Shown here: positions 8,480-17,437 of the stretch, piece after piece
Numbering within the stretch: position 1 is the stretch's first letter
Layout: every line of letters starts with the position of its first letter
NCBI GenBank assembly: GCA_964476155.1
Contig: CAYYYS010000009.1
Coordinates: 1 to 64,000, forward strand
Direction of reading: 5' to 3'
Source of the DNA: JAHIYU01 sp964476155
GTDB lineage: Bacteria > Krumholzibacteriota > Krumholzibacteriia > LZORAL124-64-63
Length of the DNA: 64,000 bases
Notes under the pieces: generated by a model
What the model saw: only the letters and a program-made list of their open reading frames with translations
Told to the model about the DNA's origin: nothing
The model's database searches: none
Translations under genes and position numbers: made by a program

Positions 8480-10405
8480 ATGGCGAAGTTGAGTACTCCA
8501 CAAGACCTCGATGAATACCGGCAGGATCTGGCCGACGGGAAAGCGGCGGACCGGCCCTGCGTCTCCATCTGCGCCGGGGCGGGCTGCCTGGCTTCGGGCG
8601 CGGGCGAGGTCATCACCGCCTTCAAAACCGAGCTCGCCAAGCAGGGCCTCGAGGCCGATGTCGATACCCGGGGGACGGGTTGTCCGGGATTCTGCGAGCG
8701 CGGTCCCGTGGTGGTCCTGCATCCCGACGAAACCTGCTACCTCCAGGTCACTCCCGACGACGTGCCCGAGATTGTCGAGAAGAGCCTCAAGGGCGGCGAG
8801 GTGGTCGAGCGCCTGCTGTACGAGGACCCGGACACGAACGAGCGGGCGGTCCACGAGGCCGACATCCCCTTCTACAAGCACCAGGAACGAACCCTGCTCT
8901 CGAGCAACATCCGGATCGACCCGCGCAGCCTCGACGACTACCTGGCCATCGGCGGCTACGCGGCGCTGGTCAAGGCCCTGTTCGACATGGGGCCCGAGGC
9001 GGTGCTCGAAGAAGTAAAGGCCTCCAACATCCGCGGCCGGGGCGGCGCCGGCTTCCCGGCGGGACGCAAGTGGGAAGGCTCGCGCAACGACCCCGGCACG
9101 CCCAAGTACGTACTCGTCAACGCCGACGAGGGGGACCCCGGCGCGTTCATGGACCGGGCGCTCCTGGAGGGCAACCCCCACTCCGTGCTCGAGGGGCTGA
9201 TGATCGGCGGCTTCACCATCGGCGCCAACGAGGGCTACATCTACGTCCGGCAGGAATACCCCCTGGCGGTCAAGAACGTGAAGCATGCGATCGCCCAGGC
9301 CGAAGAGTACGGTCTCCTGGGCAAAGACATACTGGGCTCCGGCTTCGACTTCACGATCAAGGTGCACAAGGGGGCCGGCGCGTTTGTCTGCGGCGAGTCC
9401 ACCGCGCTGATGACGGCTCTCGAAGGACGGGTCGGCGAACCCCGTCCCAAGTATGTCCGCTCCAACGTCAAGGGGCTCTGGGGCAAGCCCACCGTGCTGA
9501 ACAACGTCGAGACCTGGGCCAATATTCCGCTGATCGTCGAACGCGGCGCGGACTGGTTCACGCAGATCGGCACCGAGGGCAGCAAGGGCACGAAGATCTT
9601 TTCCCTGGTCGGCAAGATCAACAATACCGGCCTGGTGGAAGTGCCCATGGGCATGCCGCTCAACGACATCATCTACAAGATCGGCGGCGGCATTCCGGGC
9701 GGTAAGAAATTCAAGGCCGTGCAGACGGGCGGGCCGTCGGGCGGCTGTATTCCGGAAGACCAGTTGCACCTGAAGGTCGGCTTCGACGAGCTCAGCGAGG
9801 CCGGCTCGATGATGGGCTCCGGCGGCATGATCGTCATGGACGAAGACAACTGCATGGTGGACGTCGCCCGCTACTTCATCAACTTCCTGACCGAGGAATC
9901 GTGCGGCAAGTGCGTCCCCTGCCGCGAGGGTCTGCGGCAGATGCACAAGATCCTGACGAACATCTGCGAGGGCCGGGGTGAAGAGGGCGACATCGAAATC
10001 CTCGAAGACCTGTCCGAGGTCCTGACCGATGCGTCCCTGTGCGGCCTGGGACAGAGCGCCGCCAACCCGTTCCTGAGCACGTTGCGCTATTTCCGGGACG
10101 AGTACGAGGCGCACATCGAGCGGAAGTGTTGCCCGGCCCGGTCCTGCAAGGCCCTGACCTCGTACTGGATCGACCCGAACAAGTGCACGGCCTGCATGCT
10201 CTGCCTCAAGGTGTGTCCGGCGCAGTCGATCGAGGGCGGCAAGAAGCAGATCCACGTCATCGACCAGACCGTGTGCGACGCCTGCGGCGCGTGCTTCGAG
10301 GTCTGTCCCGATAAGTTCGATGCGGTGACGAAGATCTCAGGTGCCCCCGTCCCGGATCCCCTGCCGCCGGAAGAACGGACGTATGTGAAGGGGGGCGCGA
10401 AATGA
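8480..10405 (+). CDS. bamH: BamH, NuoF-like FMN/iron-sulfur subunit with extra N- and C-terminal domains
   Basis: About 641 residues. The N-terminal ~120 residues form a NuoE-like thioredoxin [2Fe-2S] domain (CAGAGCLASG and GTGCPGFCERG). The NuoF core follows, with the NAD/FMN site GRGGAGFPAGRKW and the [4Fe-4S] motif SCGKCVPCREG. A C-terminal 2[4Fe-4S] ferredoxin has CTACMLCLKVCP and CDACGACFEVCP. This layout matches HydB/HndC-type NADH-linked subunits. ATG 8480 is preferred to 8474 because AGAGG ends 6 bases before it. It overlaps bamI by 4 bases. Confidence 0.9.
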   Translation: MAKLSTPQDLDEYRQDLADGKAADRPCVSICAGAGCLASGAGEVITAFKTELAKQGLEADVDTRGTGCPGFCERGPVVVLHPDETCYLQVTPDDVPEIVEKSLKGGEVVERLLYEDPDTNERAVHEADIPFYKHQERTLLSSNIRIDPRSLDDYLAIGGYAALVKALFDMGPEAVLEEVKASNIRGRGGAGFPAGRKWEGSRNDPGTPKYVLVNADEGDPGAFMDRALLEGNPHSVLEGLMIGGFTIGANEGYIYVRQEYPLAVKNVKHAIAQAEEYGLLGKDILGSGFDFTIKVHKGAGAFVCGESTALMTALEGRVGEPRPKYVRSNVKGLWGKPTVLNNVETWANIPLIVERGADWFTQIGTEGSKGTKIFSLVGKINNTGLVEVPMGMPLNDIIYKIGGGIPGGKKFKAVQTGGPSGGCIPEDQLHLKVGFDELSEAGSMMGSGGMIVMDEDNCMVDVARYFINFLTEESCGKCVPCREGLRQMHKILTNICEGRGEEGDIEILEDLSEVLTDASLCGLGQSAANPFLSTLRYFRDEYEAHIERKCCPARSCKALTSYWIDPNKCTACMLCLKVCPAQSIEGGKKQIHVIDQTVCDACGACFEVCPDKFDAVTKISGAPVPDPLPPEERTYVKGGAK

Positions 10406-10989
10406 GCGACATCACCCTGCAGATCGACGGCCGGGACGTAACCGCGCGTGAAGGCATGACCGTGCTGGAAGCGGCCCGCGAAGCGGGAATCACGATCCCC
10501 ACGCTCTGCGTCCACGACGCCCTGGAACCCTTCGGCGGTTGCCGGTTGTGCATCGTCGAGGTGGAGGTGAACGGCTGGAGTCGGATCGTGGTGTCGTGCG
10601 TGTACACGGTGGCGGACGGACTGATCATCAGGACACGAACCGACAAGATCGACCGCATCCGCAAGACCCTGCTGGAACTGCTGCTGGCCCACGCTCCCGA
10701 TTCTCCGGCGCTGCAGGAGATGGCTGACGAGTACGGCGCAGACCGGGACCGGTTCGAGAAGGAGGCATCGTTCTGCATCCATTGTGGATTGTGCGTCCGC
10801 TACTGCGCCGAGGTGAAGAAGCTGCACGCCGTCGGGTTCATCGATCGCGGCGTTCGAAAAGAGATCAGCTTCGTACCCGAGATCGCCGCCCAGGAATGCG
10901 AAAGCTGCATGGAATGCTTCCCGCTGTGCCCGACGTCGTATCTGCAGGCGGCTTACGTGTTGGTCGGGGCCTACACGTCAAACCGATGA
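10402..10989 (+). CDS. bamI: BamI, NuoG-N-terminus-like iron-sulfur subunit
   Basis: 195 residues: a plant-type [2Fe-2S] domain (PFGGCRLCIVEV and a later VSCVYTV), a NuoG-type His-Cys stretch, then [4Fe-4S] motifs CIHCGLCVRYC and CESCMECFPLCP. It corresponds to the first third of NuoG, without the molybdopterin-like domain. It is the last gene of the bam cluster; 76 bases separate it from the next gene. The pathway genes bamA, bamQ, bamR and a benzoate-CoA ligase are not in the window. Confidence 0.87.
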   Translation: MSDITLQIDGRDVTAREGMTVLEAAREAGITIPTLCVHDALEPFGGCRLCIVEVEVNGWSRIVVSCVYTVADGLIIRTRTDKIDRIRKTLLELLLAHAPDSPALQEMADEYGADRDRFEKEASFCIHCGLCVRYCAEVKKLHAVGFIDRGVRKEISFVPEIAAQECESCMECFPLCPTSYLQAAYVLVGAYTSNR

Positions 10990-11038
10990 TAGTGGGCATG
11001 CGAGAATCACGACTCCTGGTGATACTGCGACATAAACC

Positions 11039-11067
11039 TTGCAATATTAAAGAGACGCTATTATAAT
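11039..11067 (+). promoter_or_regulatory. Strong sigma70-type promoter overlapping the ATPase start
   Basis: TTGCAA (11039-11044), a 17-base spacer and a consensus TATAAT (11062-11067). Predicted transcription starts at about 11074-11075, exactly at the in-frame ATG 11075, which would make the message leaderless. Confidence 0.5.
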
Positions 11068-12301
11068 GGTCGATATGAAGCGAGACTGTCAAACATTGCT
11101 GACCGAATACCTCACGCACTTCCCCTGTGTGGCTCTCATCGGCCCACGGCAGTGTGGGAAAACCACCATGCTGGCGACCCTCGACGATTCTTGGCGTGTT
11201 TTCGACCTTGAGCGCGGCGGAGATTTTCAGGCTGTTTTCGATGATCCAGACCTTTTTCTCCGCCTGCATGCCGATAAGATCGCCATCGATGAGGCTCAGA
11301 TCCTGCCCTCACTGTTTCCGGCTCTGCGCGTGGCGATCGACGCTGATCGTTCCCGGACCGGACGCTTCATTATCACCGGCTCCAGTTCACCGGAACTGGC
11401 TCGCTCAATCACCGAGTCCCTGGCCGGTCGGGTCGGCATCATCGAGATGTCGCCGTTGAGTTGGTCCGAGATCCACCCGTCAAATGGGCCCTGTGTTCTG
11501 GACGTTCTTTTGGATTCCTCGACCCGCGGCGAAGATCTCGTCGAATCGTGCTCCGCCAGGTCCGACCTGAAGGCCGTCACGGACTATTGGTTCAAGGGCG
11601 GATACCCGGAACCCTGGCTCAAGAACAACAGACGCTTTCGGGATCTTTGGATGGACCAGTATATTCGCGCCTATGTGCTGCGCGACGTGGCTCGTCTCTT
11701 CCCGGGACTGAACCAGGAGAGGTTTCGCGTCTTCGCCCGGATGCTGGGCGGATTGTCCGGCCGGATCATCAATCAGGCCGAAGTCGCCCGCGCGCTCGGT
11801 GTCACGCCCCCCACGGTGCGCGACTACTTCGAGATCGCCGAGGGCACTTTCCTGTGGCGCAAGCTGCCGGCCTTCACACGCAATGTGACCAAGCGAGTCG
11901 TGAAACACGCCAAGGGTTACCTGCGGGACAGCGGCCTCGGCCATCACACGCTCCGCATTCCCGACGTGACGGCCCTGCTCTCCCATCCCCAGGCGGGCGC
12001 CTCGTGGGAGGGGATGGTCATCGAAGAACTTCATCGCCAGCTCAATCAACGCGGCGTGGGTTTCGACGCGTTCCACTATCGTACCGGTGGAGGAGCGGAA
12101 GTAGACCTTGTTCTTGAGGGCGAGTTCGGCCGGATCGCCGTGGAGATCAAACTGGGGCAGAGGGTGAGATTGAAGTCCCTGCAGGGGCTCCGGGACTTTG
12201 TCCGGGATCACGACTGCCGCTTGGGTATAGTATTCAGCAACGAGGAAAAGCCGCGGATGATCGATGATCGGATCGCGGGTTTGCCCGTGACATATCTCTA
12301 G
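11066..12301 (+). CDS. AAA_14/DUF4143 family ATP-binding protein
   Basis: 411 residues with a Walker A motif GPRQCGKTT near residue 27, a Walker B-like IAIDEAQ, the sensor segment FIITGSSSPEL, and a C-terminal DUF4143 domain ending in a PD-(D/E)xK-like segment (GGGAEVDLVLEG and VEIKLG). Such ATPases are common, patchily distributed accessory genes whose cellular role is mostly unproven. The first ATG is part of the -10 box, so ATG 11075 is a plausible true start. The stop TAG forms the junction with a MITE-like element. Codon use is less GC-extreme than in the bam genes, consistent with transfer. Confidence 0.85.
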   Translation: MVDMKRDCQTLLTEYLTHFPCVALIGPRQCGKTTMLATLDDSWRVFDLERGGDFQAVFDDPDLFLRLHADKIAIDEAQILPSLFPALRVAIDADRSRTGRFIITGSSSPELARSITESLAGRVGIIEMSPLSWSEIHPSNGPCVLDVLLDSSTRGEDLVESCSARSDLKAVTDYWFKGGYPEPWLKNNRRFRDLWMDQYIRAYVLRDVARLFPGLNQERFRVFARMLGGLSGRIINQAEVARALGVTPPTVRDYFEIAEGTFLWRKLPAFTRNVTKRVVKHAKGYLRDSGLGHHTLRIPDVTALLSHPQAGASWEGMVIEELHRQLNQRGVGFDAFHYRTGGGAEVDLVLEGEFGRIAVEIKLGQRVRLKSLQGLRDFVRDHDCRLGIVFSNEEKPRMIDDRIAGLPVTYL

Positions 12302-12463
12302 TGCTCTGTCAACCTTTGATCTTGGGCTTGGCGAGCCCACAAGCAGCCATCTGCTGCGTTGTACCCGCTTGAATTAGCTACGGCTAGTCCTGCGCTGGCA
12401 CGCCTTGCATCTGACTACTTGTGAATTCGCCAAGCCCAAGATCAAAGGTTGACAAAGCACTAG
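12298..12463 (+). repeat. MITE-like inverted-repeat element with TA flanks
   Basis: Two 37-base arms (12298-12334 and 12427-12463) are reverse complements with one mismatch and enclose about 92 bases. The inner ends of the TA dinucleotides at 12299-12300 and 12461-12462 bound the sequence GTGCTCTGTC...AAAGCAC, as expected for insertion of a Tc1/mariner or IS630-type miniature element. No transposase is encoded. The left TA belongs to the stop codon of the ATPase gene. Between it and tupA (12464-12547) lies a short imperfect hairpin (TCACGA/TCGTGA) and no gene. Confidence 0.6.
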
Positions 12464-12547
12464 TTTGTACGACGGAAGATCGTCACGACGACATCGTGAT
12501 CGTCGGTTCTTTTCATCAGCCTGACGGCACGAGCAAAGGGAGGCATC

Positions 12548-13375
12548 ATGATCAAGGCGTTTCGCCATTCATGTCTGCCGATCGTTGTGCTCCTGTCGGT
12601 AGTCGCCCTTTCTCTTGGACCCGCCGCCGCCTCACCTCGCATCCGCCTGGCCACGACCACCAGCACCGACAACTCGGGGCTTCTGGAATACCTGCTGCCC
12701 CATTTCGAGGCGCAGAGCGGATACGTCGTCGACGTGATCGCCGTGGGCACCGGCAAGGCCCTCAAGCTGGCCGAGCGCGGGGATGTCGATGTTATCCTGG
12801 TGCATGCGCCGGCGGCGGAAATGGCTTTCGTCGAAGCCGGCTGGGGCGTCAACCGCCGGTCGGTGATGGTCAACGATTTCCTGATCGTGGGGCCAGCCGC
12901 GGATCCGGCGGGTTTGAAAGATGCCGGCTCCTTGGCCGAGGCTTTGCAGCAACTGAAATCGAATCAGGTTACCTTCGTGAGCCGCGGCGACGACTCGGGC
13001 ACCCACAAAAAGGAGCTCACCCTCTGGCCTCTGATCGACGGCCGGCCCCAAGCCCCGTACTATCTCGAATCCGGCCAGGGCATGGAAGCGACGCTGAGAA
13101 TCGCCCACGAAAAAAGGGCCTACACCCTGACCGATCGCGGCACATACCTGGCCCTGGGCCAACAGTTGGATCTGGTGCCGGCCTACGAGGGCGATGCCGC
13201 GCTCGAGAATCCCTACTCGATGATCGTCGTCAACCCGGCGAGACACGACCACGTGAAGTTCGACGAATCAATGTGCCTGCTGACCTGGATGACGTCCAGA
13301 GAGGGGCAGGCCCTGATCGGCGCGTTCAGGATGAAGGGTGAAGTGCTGTTCCACCCGACGGCCGTGCCGGACTAG
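12548..13375 (+). CDS. tupA: Tungstate ABC transporter substrate-binding protein TupA
   Basis: 275 residues with a signal peptide (MIKAFRHSCLPIVVLLSVVA to about residue 28). The mature part begins IRLATTTSTDNSGLLEYLLP; the TTTS motif marks TupA proteins, which bind tungstate far more tightly than molybdate. Binding residues continue in FVSRGDDSGTHKKE. GGGAGG lies 5 bases before the ATG. tupB follows after 12 bases. Tungstate uptake makes sense beside a tungsten-dependent BamB. Confidence 0.92.
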   Translation: MIKAFRHSCLPIVVLLSVVALSLGPAAASPRIRLATTTSTDNSGLLEYLLPHFEAQSGYVVDVIAVGTGKALKLAERGDVDVILVHAPAAEMAFVEAGWGVNRRSVMVNDFLIVGPAADPAGLKDAGSLAEALQQLKSNQVTFVSRGDDSGTHKKELTLWPLIDGRPQAPYYLESGQGMEATLRIAHEKRAYTLTDRGTYLALGQQLDLVPAYEGDAALENPYSMIVVNPARHDHVKFDESMCLLTWMTSREGQALIGAFRMKGEVLFHPTAVPD

Positions 13376-13387
13376 CAGGAGATCACA

Positions 13388-14044
13388 ATGACGGAGACCG
13401 GACTCGGCTGGGAAGTCTTCACCATCATGGGTGTGTCGCTGCGCGTCTCCCTGCTCGCCACCGCCCTGGCGACCCTGGTCAGCGTACCGGCGGGCTTCGC
13501 GCTGGCCGTCTCATCCTTTCGCGGCAAACGCGTGCTGGTGACGATCGTCACCACGTTGATGGCCCTGCCCACGGTAGTTGTGGGATTGCTGGTCTACATC
13601 CTCTTGAGCCGCTCCGGCCCCCTGGGATCTTTCGGCCTCCTCTACACGCCGACCGCCATGGTCGTGGGGCAGTTCATCCTGGCCCTGCCGATCATCACGG
13701 CCTTCACGTACGTGGCCGTCAGCAGCGTCGACAAACGGGTTCGCAAGACGGCGGAGACCCTCGGCGCCGGTCCTTTCCAGGCCTCGTGGATGGTTCTCAC
13801 GGAGGGTCGGCTCGGCATCGTCGCGGCGATCGTCGCCGGATTCGGCCGGGTCATCACCGAGGTGGGGTCGGCCCTCATGGTCGGCGGGAACATCCGGGGC
13901 TACACGCGCACCATGACCACGACCATCACCCTCGAAACGGCCAAGGGCAACTTCGAACTGGGGCTGACCCTGGGACTGATCCTGCTGGTCGTGGCGCTGT
14001 CGATCAACATGATCGTCGTCAAGGTCCTGGGGCGTAAGTCATGA
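13388..14044 (+). CDS. tupB: Tungstate ABC transporter permease TupB
   Basis: 218 residues with five or six predicted membrane helices and the permease EAA-like loop (AETLGAGPFQASWMVLTEGR). TupB permeases of this length are standard. CAGGAG precedes the ATG. It overlaps tupC by 4 bases. Confidence 0.9.
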   Translation: MTETGLGWEVFTIMGVSLRVSLLATALATLVSVPAGFALAVSSFRGKRVLVTIVTTLMALPTVVVGLLVYILLSRSGPLGSFGLLYTPTAMVVGQFILALPIITAFTYVAVSSVDKRVRKTAETLGAGPFQASWMVLTEGRLGIVAAIVAGFGRVITEVGSALMVGGNIRGYTRTMTTTITLETAKGNFELGLTLGLILLVVALSINMIVVKVLGRKS

Positions 14045-14736
14045 CCGGAAACCCCCTTTATCAACTGGAACACATCAGGCGGATCGTCCAGTCGAACGAG
14101 GTCATCCTCGACATCGATGATCTCAGCCTGCCGCAAGGTCGGCTCACGGCGATCGTGGGGCCCAACGGCGCCGGGAAGAGCACGCTGCTGAAGATCCTGG
14201 CCTTTCTGGACGAACCGGATCAGGGGCGAATCCGCTTCCAGGGCCGGCCGATCGGGTCGCGGGACTACATTCCGCTGCGCCGGCAGGTCACCCTGGTCCA
14301 TCAGGCGCCGCTGCTGTTCCACGGCACGGTCTTCAAGAACGTCGCCTATGGGCTCAAGGTCAGGGGCGTGCCGCGTAAGCAGTGGCCCGGCCGAGTATCG
14401 GAGGCCCTGTCCCAGGTCGATCTGGACGGCTTCGCGGACCGCTCGGTCAGGGGGTTGAGCGGCGGCGAGACACAGCGGGTGGCCATCGCCAGGGCCCTGG
14501 TCTTCCAGCCGCAGGTGATCCTGCTGGACGAGCCGACCGCCGGTGTCGATGTCGCCAGGGTGGTCATGGTGGAAGCCTTCATCACGGAGCTCAACGCCGC
14601 CACGGGCGTCAGTATCCTGTTCTCCACTCATGATCTCGACCAGGCCCGTCGACTGACCGACCGGGTCGTTCATCTGGCCGGAGGACGCGTGTCATCGGAA
14701 CGGCAAGCGGAAGACAACCCGCCATCGAGTAGGTGA
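14041..14736 (+). CDS. tupC: Tungstate ABC transporter ATPase TupC
   Basis: 231 residues with Walker A GPNGAGKST, Q-loop VHQAPLLF, signature LSGGETQRVAIARAL, Walker B VILLDEPTAGVD and switch His in FSTHDLDQ. Start and stop positions couple it to tupB; moeA begins 7 bases after its stop, so the four genes form one operon. Confidence 0.92.
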   Translation: MTGNPLYQLEHIRRIVQSNEVILDIDDLSLPQGRLTAIVGPNGAGKSTLLKILAFLDEPDQGRIRFQGRPIGSRDYIPLRRQVTLVHQAPLLFHGTVFKNVAYGLKVRGVPRKQWPGRVSEALSQVDLDGFADRSVRGLSGGETQRVAIARALVFQPQVILLDEPTAGVDVARVVMVEAFITELNAATGVSILFSTHDLDQARRLTDRVVHLAGGRVSSERQAEDNPPSSR

Positions 14737-14743
14737 TGACGAG

Positions 14744-15946
14744 ATGATCAGCTTCGAGGAAGCCATCGCAAGACTGAAGAGCCAGGTGAAGCCGCTCGAG
14801 GCCGAAGAGATCCCGGTGTTAGAGAGCTTCGGACGGATCCTGCGCGAGGATGTGCGCAGCCCGCTCGCCATTCCGCCATTCGACAAGTCGGCCATGGACG
14901 GGTATGCCGTCAGGGCGGCGGATATTACAAATGCATCCGAAGCGGAGCCGGTCACCCTGAAGGTTCTCGAGGATATTCCCGCCGGGCAGGTAGGCCGGTT
15001 CCGCCTGAAGACGGGAACAGTGGCCCGGATCATGACCGGGGCGCCGGTGCCGGCCGGGGCCGACACGGTTGTCATGGTTGAAGACACGGATATTACACTG
15101 GACGGGGTCTCCATCAAGAAGGCCCTTGTAGCGGGCACCCACGTAGCCCCGGCCGGTGAAGATGTCGAAAAAGGGGAGCAGGTCTTGTCGGCCGGCGTCC
15201 GTATCGACGCCGCCGAGATGGGGATGATCGCCGCTACCGGCCGGGACAAGGTTAAGGTGTCGGTCAGGCCCAGGGTGTGTGTGATTTCCACGGGTAGTGA
15301 GGTGCTGAAGCCGGGTAAAGATTTGCAGCCCGGGCATATTTACGATTCCAACGGCTATTCACTGACGGGGTTGGCGACCAAGTGGGGCGCTGACGCCAAG
15401 TTCCTGGGCATCGCCCCTGACAGCAAGGGCGCCCTCGAGCGTAAAATCGCCCAGGCCGCAGACGCCGACCTCCTGGTCCTGTCCGGCGGAGTCAGTGTTG
15501 GGGATTACGATCTTGTGCAGGACATTCTGGAGGGACTGGGGATCGAGCGGATCTTTTACAAGGTGGGGATAAAGCCCGGGATGCCGGCTTTTGCCGGGAT
15601 GCGGGGGGAGGGGCTCGTGTTGGGTCTGCCGGGGTATCCGGTTTCCTGCATGATTACTTTTACGTTGTATGCCGGGGTGTTGATCGACAGTTTGTTGGGG
15701 AAGAAGGAGGTCGGTGCTCGGCGGGGGCGGGCAGTTTTGTCGGAAAGGATTCAATTGAAGCCTAGGCGGCGGAAATTCCTTCGGGGGGTGCTGCAAGAGA
15801 CGGATGGTCGCTTGGTGGTCACGCCATTTTCCGCTCAGGAGTCGGGGGTGCTTAGAAGCATGGTTGCAGCCAACGTGCTCATTGATTCACCGGAGGGTGT
15901 AAGCGAACTGAATGCCGGCAGGCTAGTCGATATTATTTATTTGTAG
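14744..15946 (+). CDS. moeA: Molybdopterin molybdenumtransferase MoeA (metal insertion)
   Basis: 400 residues with the MoeA landmarks FDKSAMDGYAV, IMTGAPVPAGADTVV, STGSEVLKPG and SGGVSVGDYD. The enzyme ligates molybdate or tungstate to adenylylated molybdopterin. Linkage to tupABC and bamB suggests a role in tungsten cofactor formation; the metal choice cannot be read from sequence. The last ~450 bases use more T and G at third positions than the first part, an unexplained composition shift. Confidence 0.92.
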   Translation: MISFEEAIARLKSQVKPLEAEEIPVLESFGRILREDVRSPLAIPPFDKSAMDGYAVRAADITNASEAEPVTLKVLEDIPAGQVGRFRLKTGTVARIMTGAPVPAGADTVVMVEDTDITLDGVSIKKALVAGTHVAPAGEDVEKGEQVLSAGVRIDAAEMGMIAATGRDKVKVSVRPRVCVISTGSEVLKPGKDLQPGHIYDSNGYSLTGLATKWGADAKFLGIAPDSKGALERKIAQAADADLLVLSGGVSVGDYDLVQDILEGLGIERIFYKVGIKPGMPAFAGMRGEGLVLGLPGYPVSCMITFTLYAGVLIDSLLGKKEVGARRGRAVLSERIQLKPRRRKFLRGVLQETDGRLVVTPFSAQESGVLRSMVAANVLIDSPEGVSELNAGRLVDIIYL

Positions 15947-16405
15947 TTGTCGTGGAATCCTCGCCCCGATTTTCCACCAGTAGGGCCACTTCAGGCTCGA
16001 GAGTGGTAGCCTTGTCGTCTTCCGGCTCATGGCCTTGTGATATCGGTCATGAAGCACCGGAGAAGGACGGAAACGACCTCTTGACAGGGCGAGTCCTCAT
16101 AGGTGTTAGCAGGTCACGCCCCCTGTGCCAACATACATGAGACACCTGGACCCTTTGGAATTAGTGTAGGGGGCCAAGAGGAATCCTAACATGCCCAAGC
16201 CCCCATCGTCTCGATGTTCTCATGAACCGACTCCCCAGGTTGGTCGTTATTCGTCTGGAATGGTCTGCGGATGGTATCATTCGTCGTGGTCGTGGAGCCA
16301 TGTTTTTCCGGGTTTGTGTTTCTGAAGGAATATTGATTGAAGGTTCATTGTTGCATGTTACCGTTGGATACGAATACAGACCTGAAACCGGGAGCAAAGT
16401 GAGCC
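15947..16405 (+). other. Intergenic region without a supported gene
   Basis: 459 bases between moeA and the outer-membrane protein gene. Two short frames (15952-16140 and 16222-16416) lack a ribosome-binding site, a recognisable product or normal codon use. The G+C content is lower than in neighbouring genes. It probably holds the promoter of the downstream gene, but no clean -35/-10 pair stands out. No tRNA or strong terminator was seen. Confidence 0.5.
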
Positions 16406-17377
16406 ATGCTGCGTAGACTACTGATCGGATGCGGAGTCCTGTCTCTGATCGTGATGATGGCGCCGGCCGTGATGGCCCAGGAAAATCATCACCCCAACGA
16501 GGTCATCTACGACGCGACCGTCGCGCCCCTGATCGTTCCCACGGGCAGCGATTTCGCTCCGGACCCCGGCGAAGAGAAATCCGCCGACAAGGCCGGCATC
16601 AATACCTACATCGACGTCACCGAGAACATACAGGCCGGCGTGCTGACACCCTTCTACCGCTTCTCGCCCAAGTTCGCCATGAAGGCCCATGTGCCCATCA
16701 TCTGGAACATGACGCGCAACTTCGGCGGCTCCGACATCAACGCCAGCGGCCTCGGCGACATCACCTTCGACGGCGAATACACCCATCCCCTCGCGACGCC
16801 CGGCACCCGGCTGCGCTTCGCGGCCAGCGTCAAGTTGGCCAACGGCGACGATGAAAACACGGTCGAGGACGACAGCGGTTTCCCGGTGGACATGCCTCTG
16901 GGCACCGGCACTACCGACTACGTCCTGCGAGGCCAGTACGCCAAGTCCACGCCCAAGAAGGGTCTGCTCTTCGCCCTGATGTACCGCAAGCCTTCCCCGA
17001 CCGAAACCGTCTCGGTAGTCGGTTCGGTCACCCAGACCACCAAGGACACCGCCTCCAACCAGATCGTGGCCTCCGCCTTCGGGCGCAAGCGCATCAACCC
17101 GAGCTGGTGGGCGCACATGGGCCTCTCGATCATGATGCTCGGCGATGGCGAGAAAATCACCCAGTACAGCGACGGAACGCCCGACTTCGACTGGGGCGCC
17201 AACCGCGCCGGCACCCTGATCGACATCTTCCCCGGCGTGTCTTACGCCCTGGGCAAGTTCAATCCCTTCCTGGGGCTGCGTTTACCGCTGAGCACCAGCT
17301 TCGACAATACCCGTGGCACCGATCGGAACGTGGCTTTTATCTTCCAGTTCAGCTATCGGCCGGATAGCATGAACTAG
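16406..17377 (+). CDS. Outer-membrane beta-barrel protein, possibly of the Phenol_MetA_deg type
   Basis: 323 residues with a clear signal peptide (MLRRLLIGCGVLSLIVMMAP, cleaved after AMAQ). Alternating hydrophobic/polar strands follow, such as FAMKAHVPIIWNM, GDITFDGEYTHPL, GTRLRFAASVKLANG and a final VAFIFQFSYRP. The pattern fits 10- to 12-stranded barrels of the family named after phenol degradation. A role in aromatic uptake is attractive beside bam genes but is an inference. A bidirectional terminator follows. Confidence 0.6.
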   Translation: MLRRLLIGCGVLSLIVMMAPAVMAQENHHPNEVIYDATVAPLIVPTGSDFAPDPGEEKSADKAGINTYIDVTENIQAGVLTPFYRFSPKFAMKAHVPIIWNMTRNFGGSDINASGLGDITFDGEYTHPLATPGTRLRFAASVKLANGDDENTVEDDSGFPVDMPLGTGTTDYVLRGQYAKSTPKKGLLFALMYRKPSPTETVSVVGSVTQTTKDTASNQIVASAFGRKRINPSWWAHMGLSIMMLGDGEKITQYSDGTPDFDWGANRAGTLIDIFPGVSYALGKFNPFLGLRLPLSTSFDNTRGTDRNVAFIFQFSYRPDSMN

Positions 17378-17399
17378 TCGCGCGCTTCGGTTGCGATTA

Positions 17400-17437
17400 A
17401 ACCGCCCCTCCGTTCAAGCGGGGGGGCGGTTCATTTT
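17400..17437 (+). terminator. Rho-independent terminator, probably bidirectional
   Basis: AACCGCCCC (17400-17408) pairs with GGGGCGGTT (17423-17431), followed by CATTTTA; on the other strand the stem is followed by TTTAAT. It separates the converging genes 16406-17377 and 17414-18025. The stop codon of the minus-strand gene lies in its loop. Confidence 0.7.

Noticed and set aside
15952..16416. Two short reading frames between moeA and the outer-membrane protein gene
   Set aside because: No ribosome-binding site, no recognisable product, and the second overlaps the well-supported downstream start.
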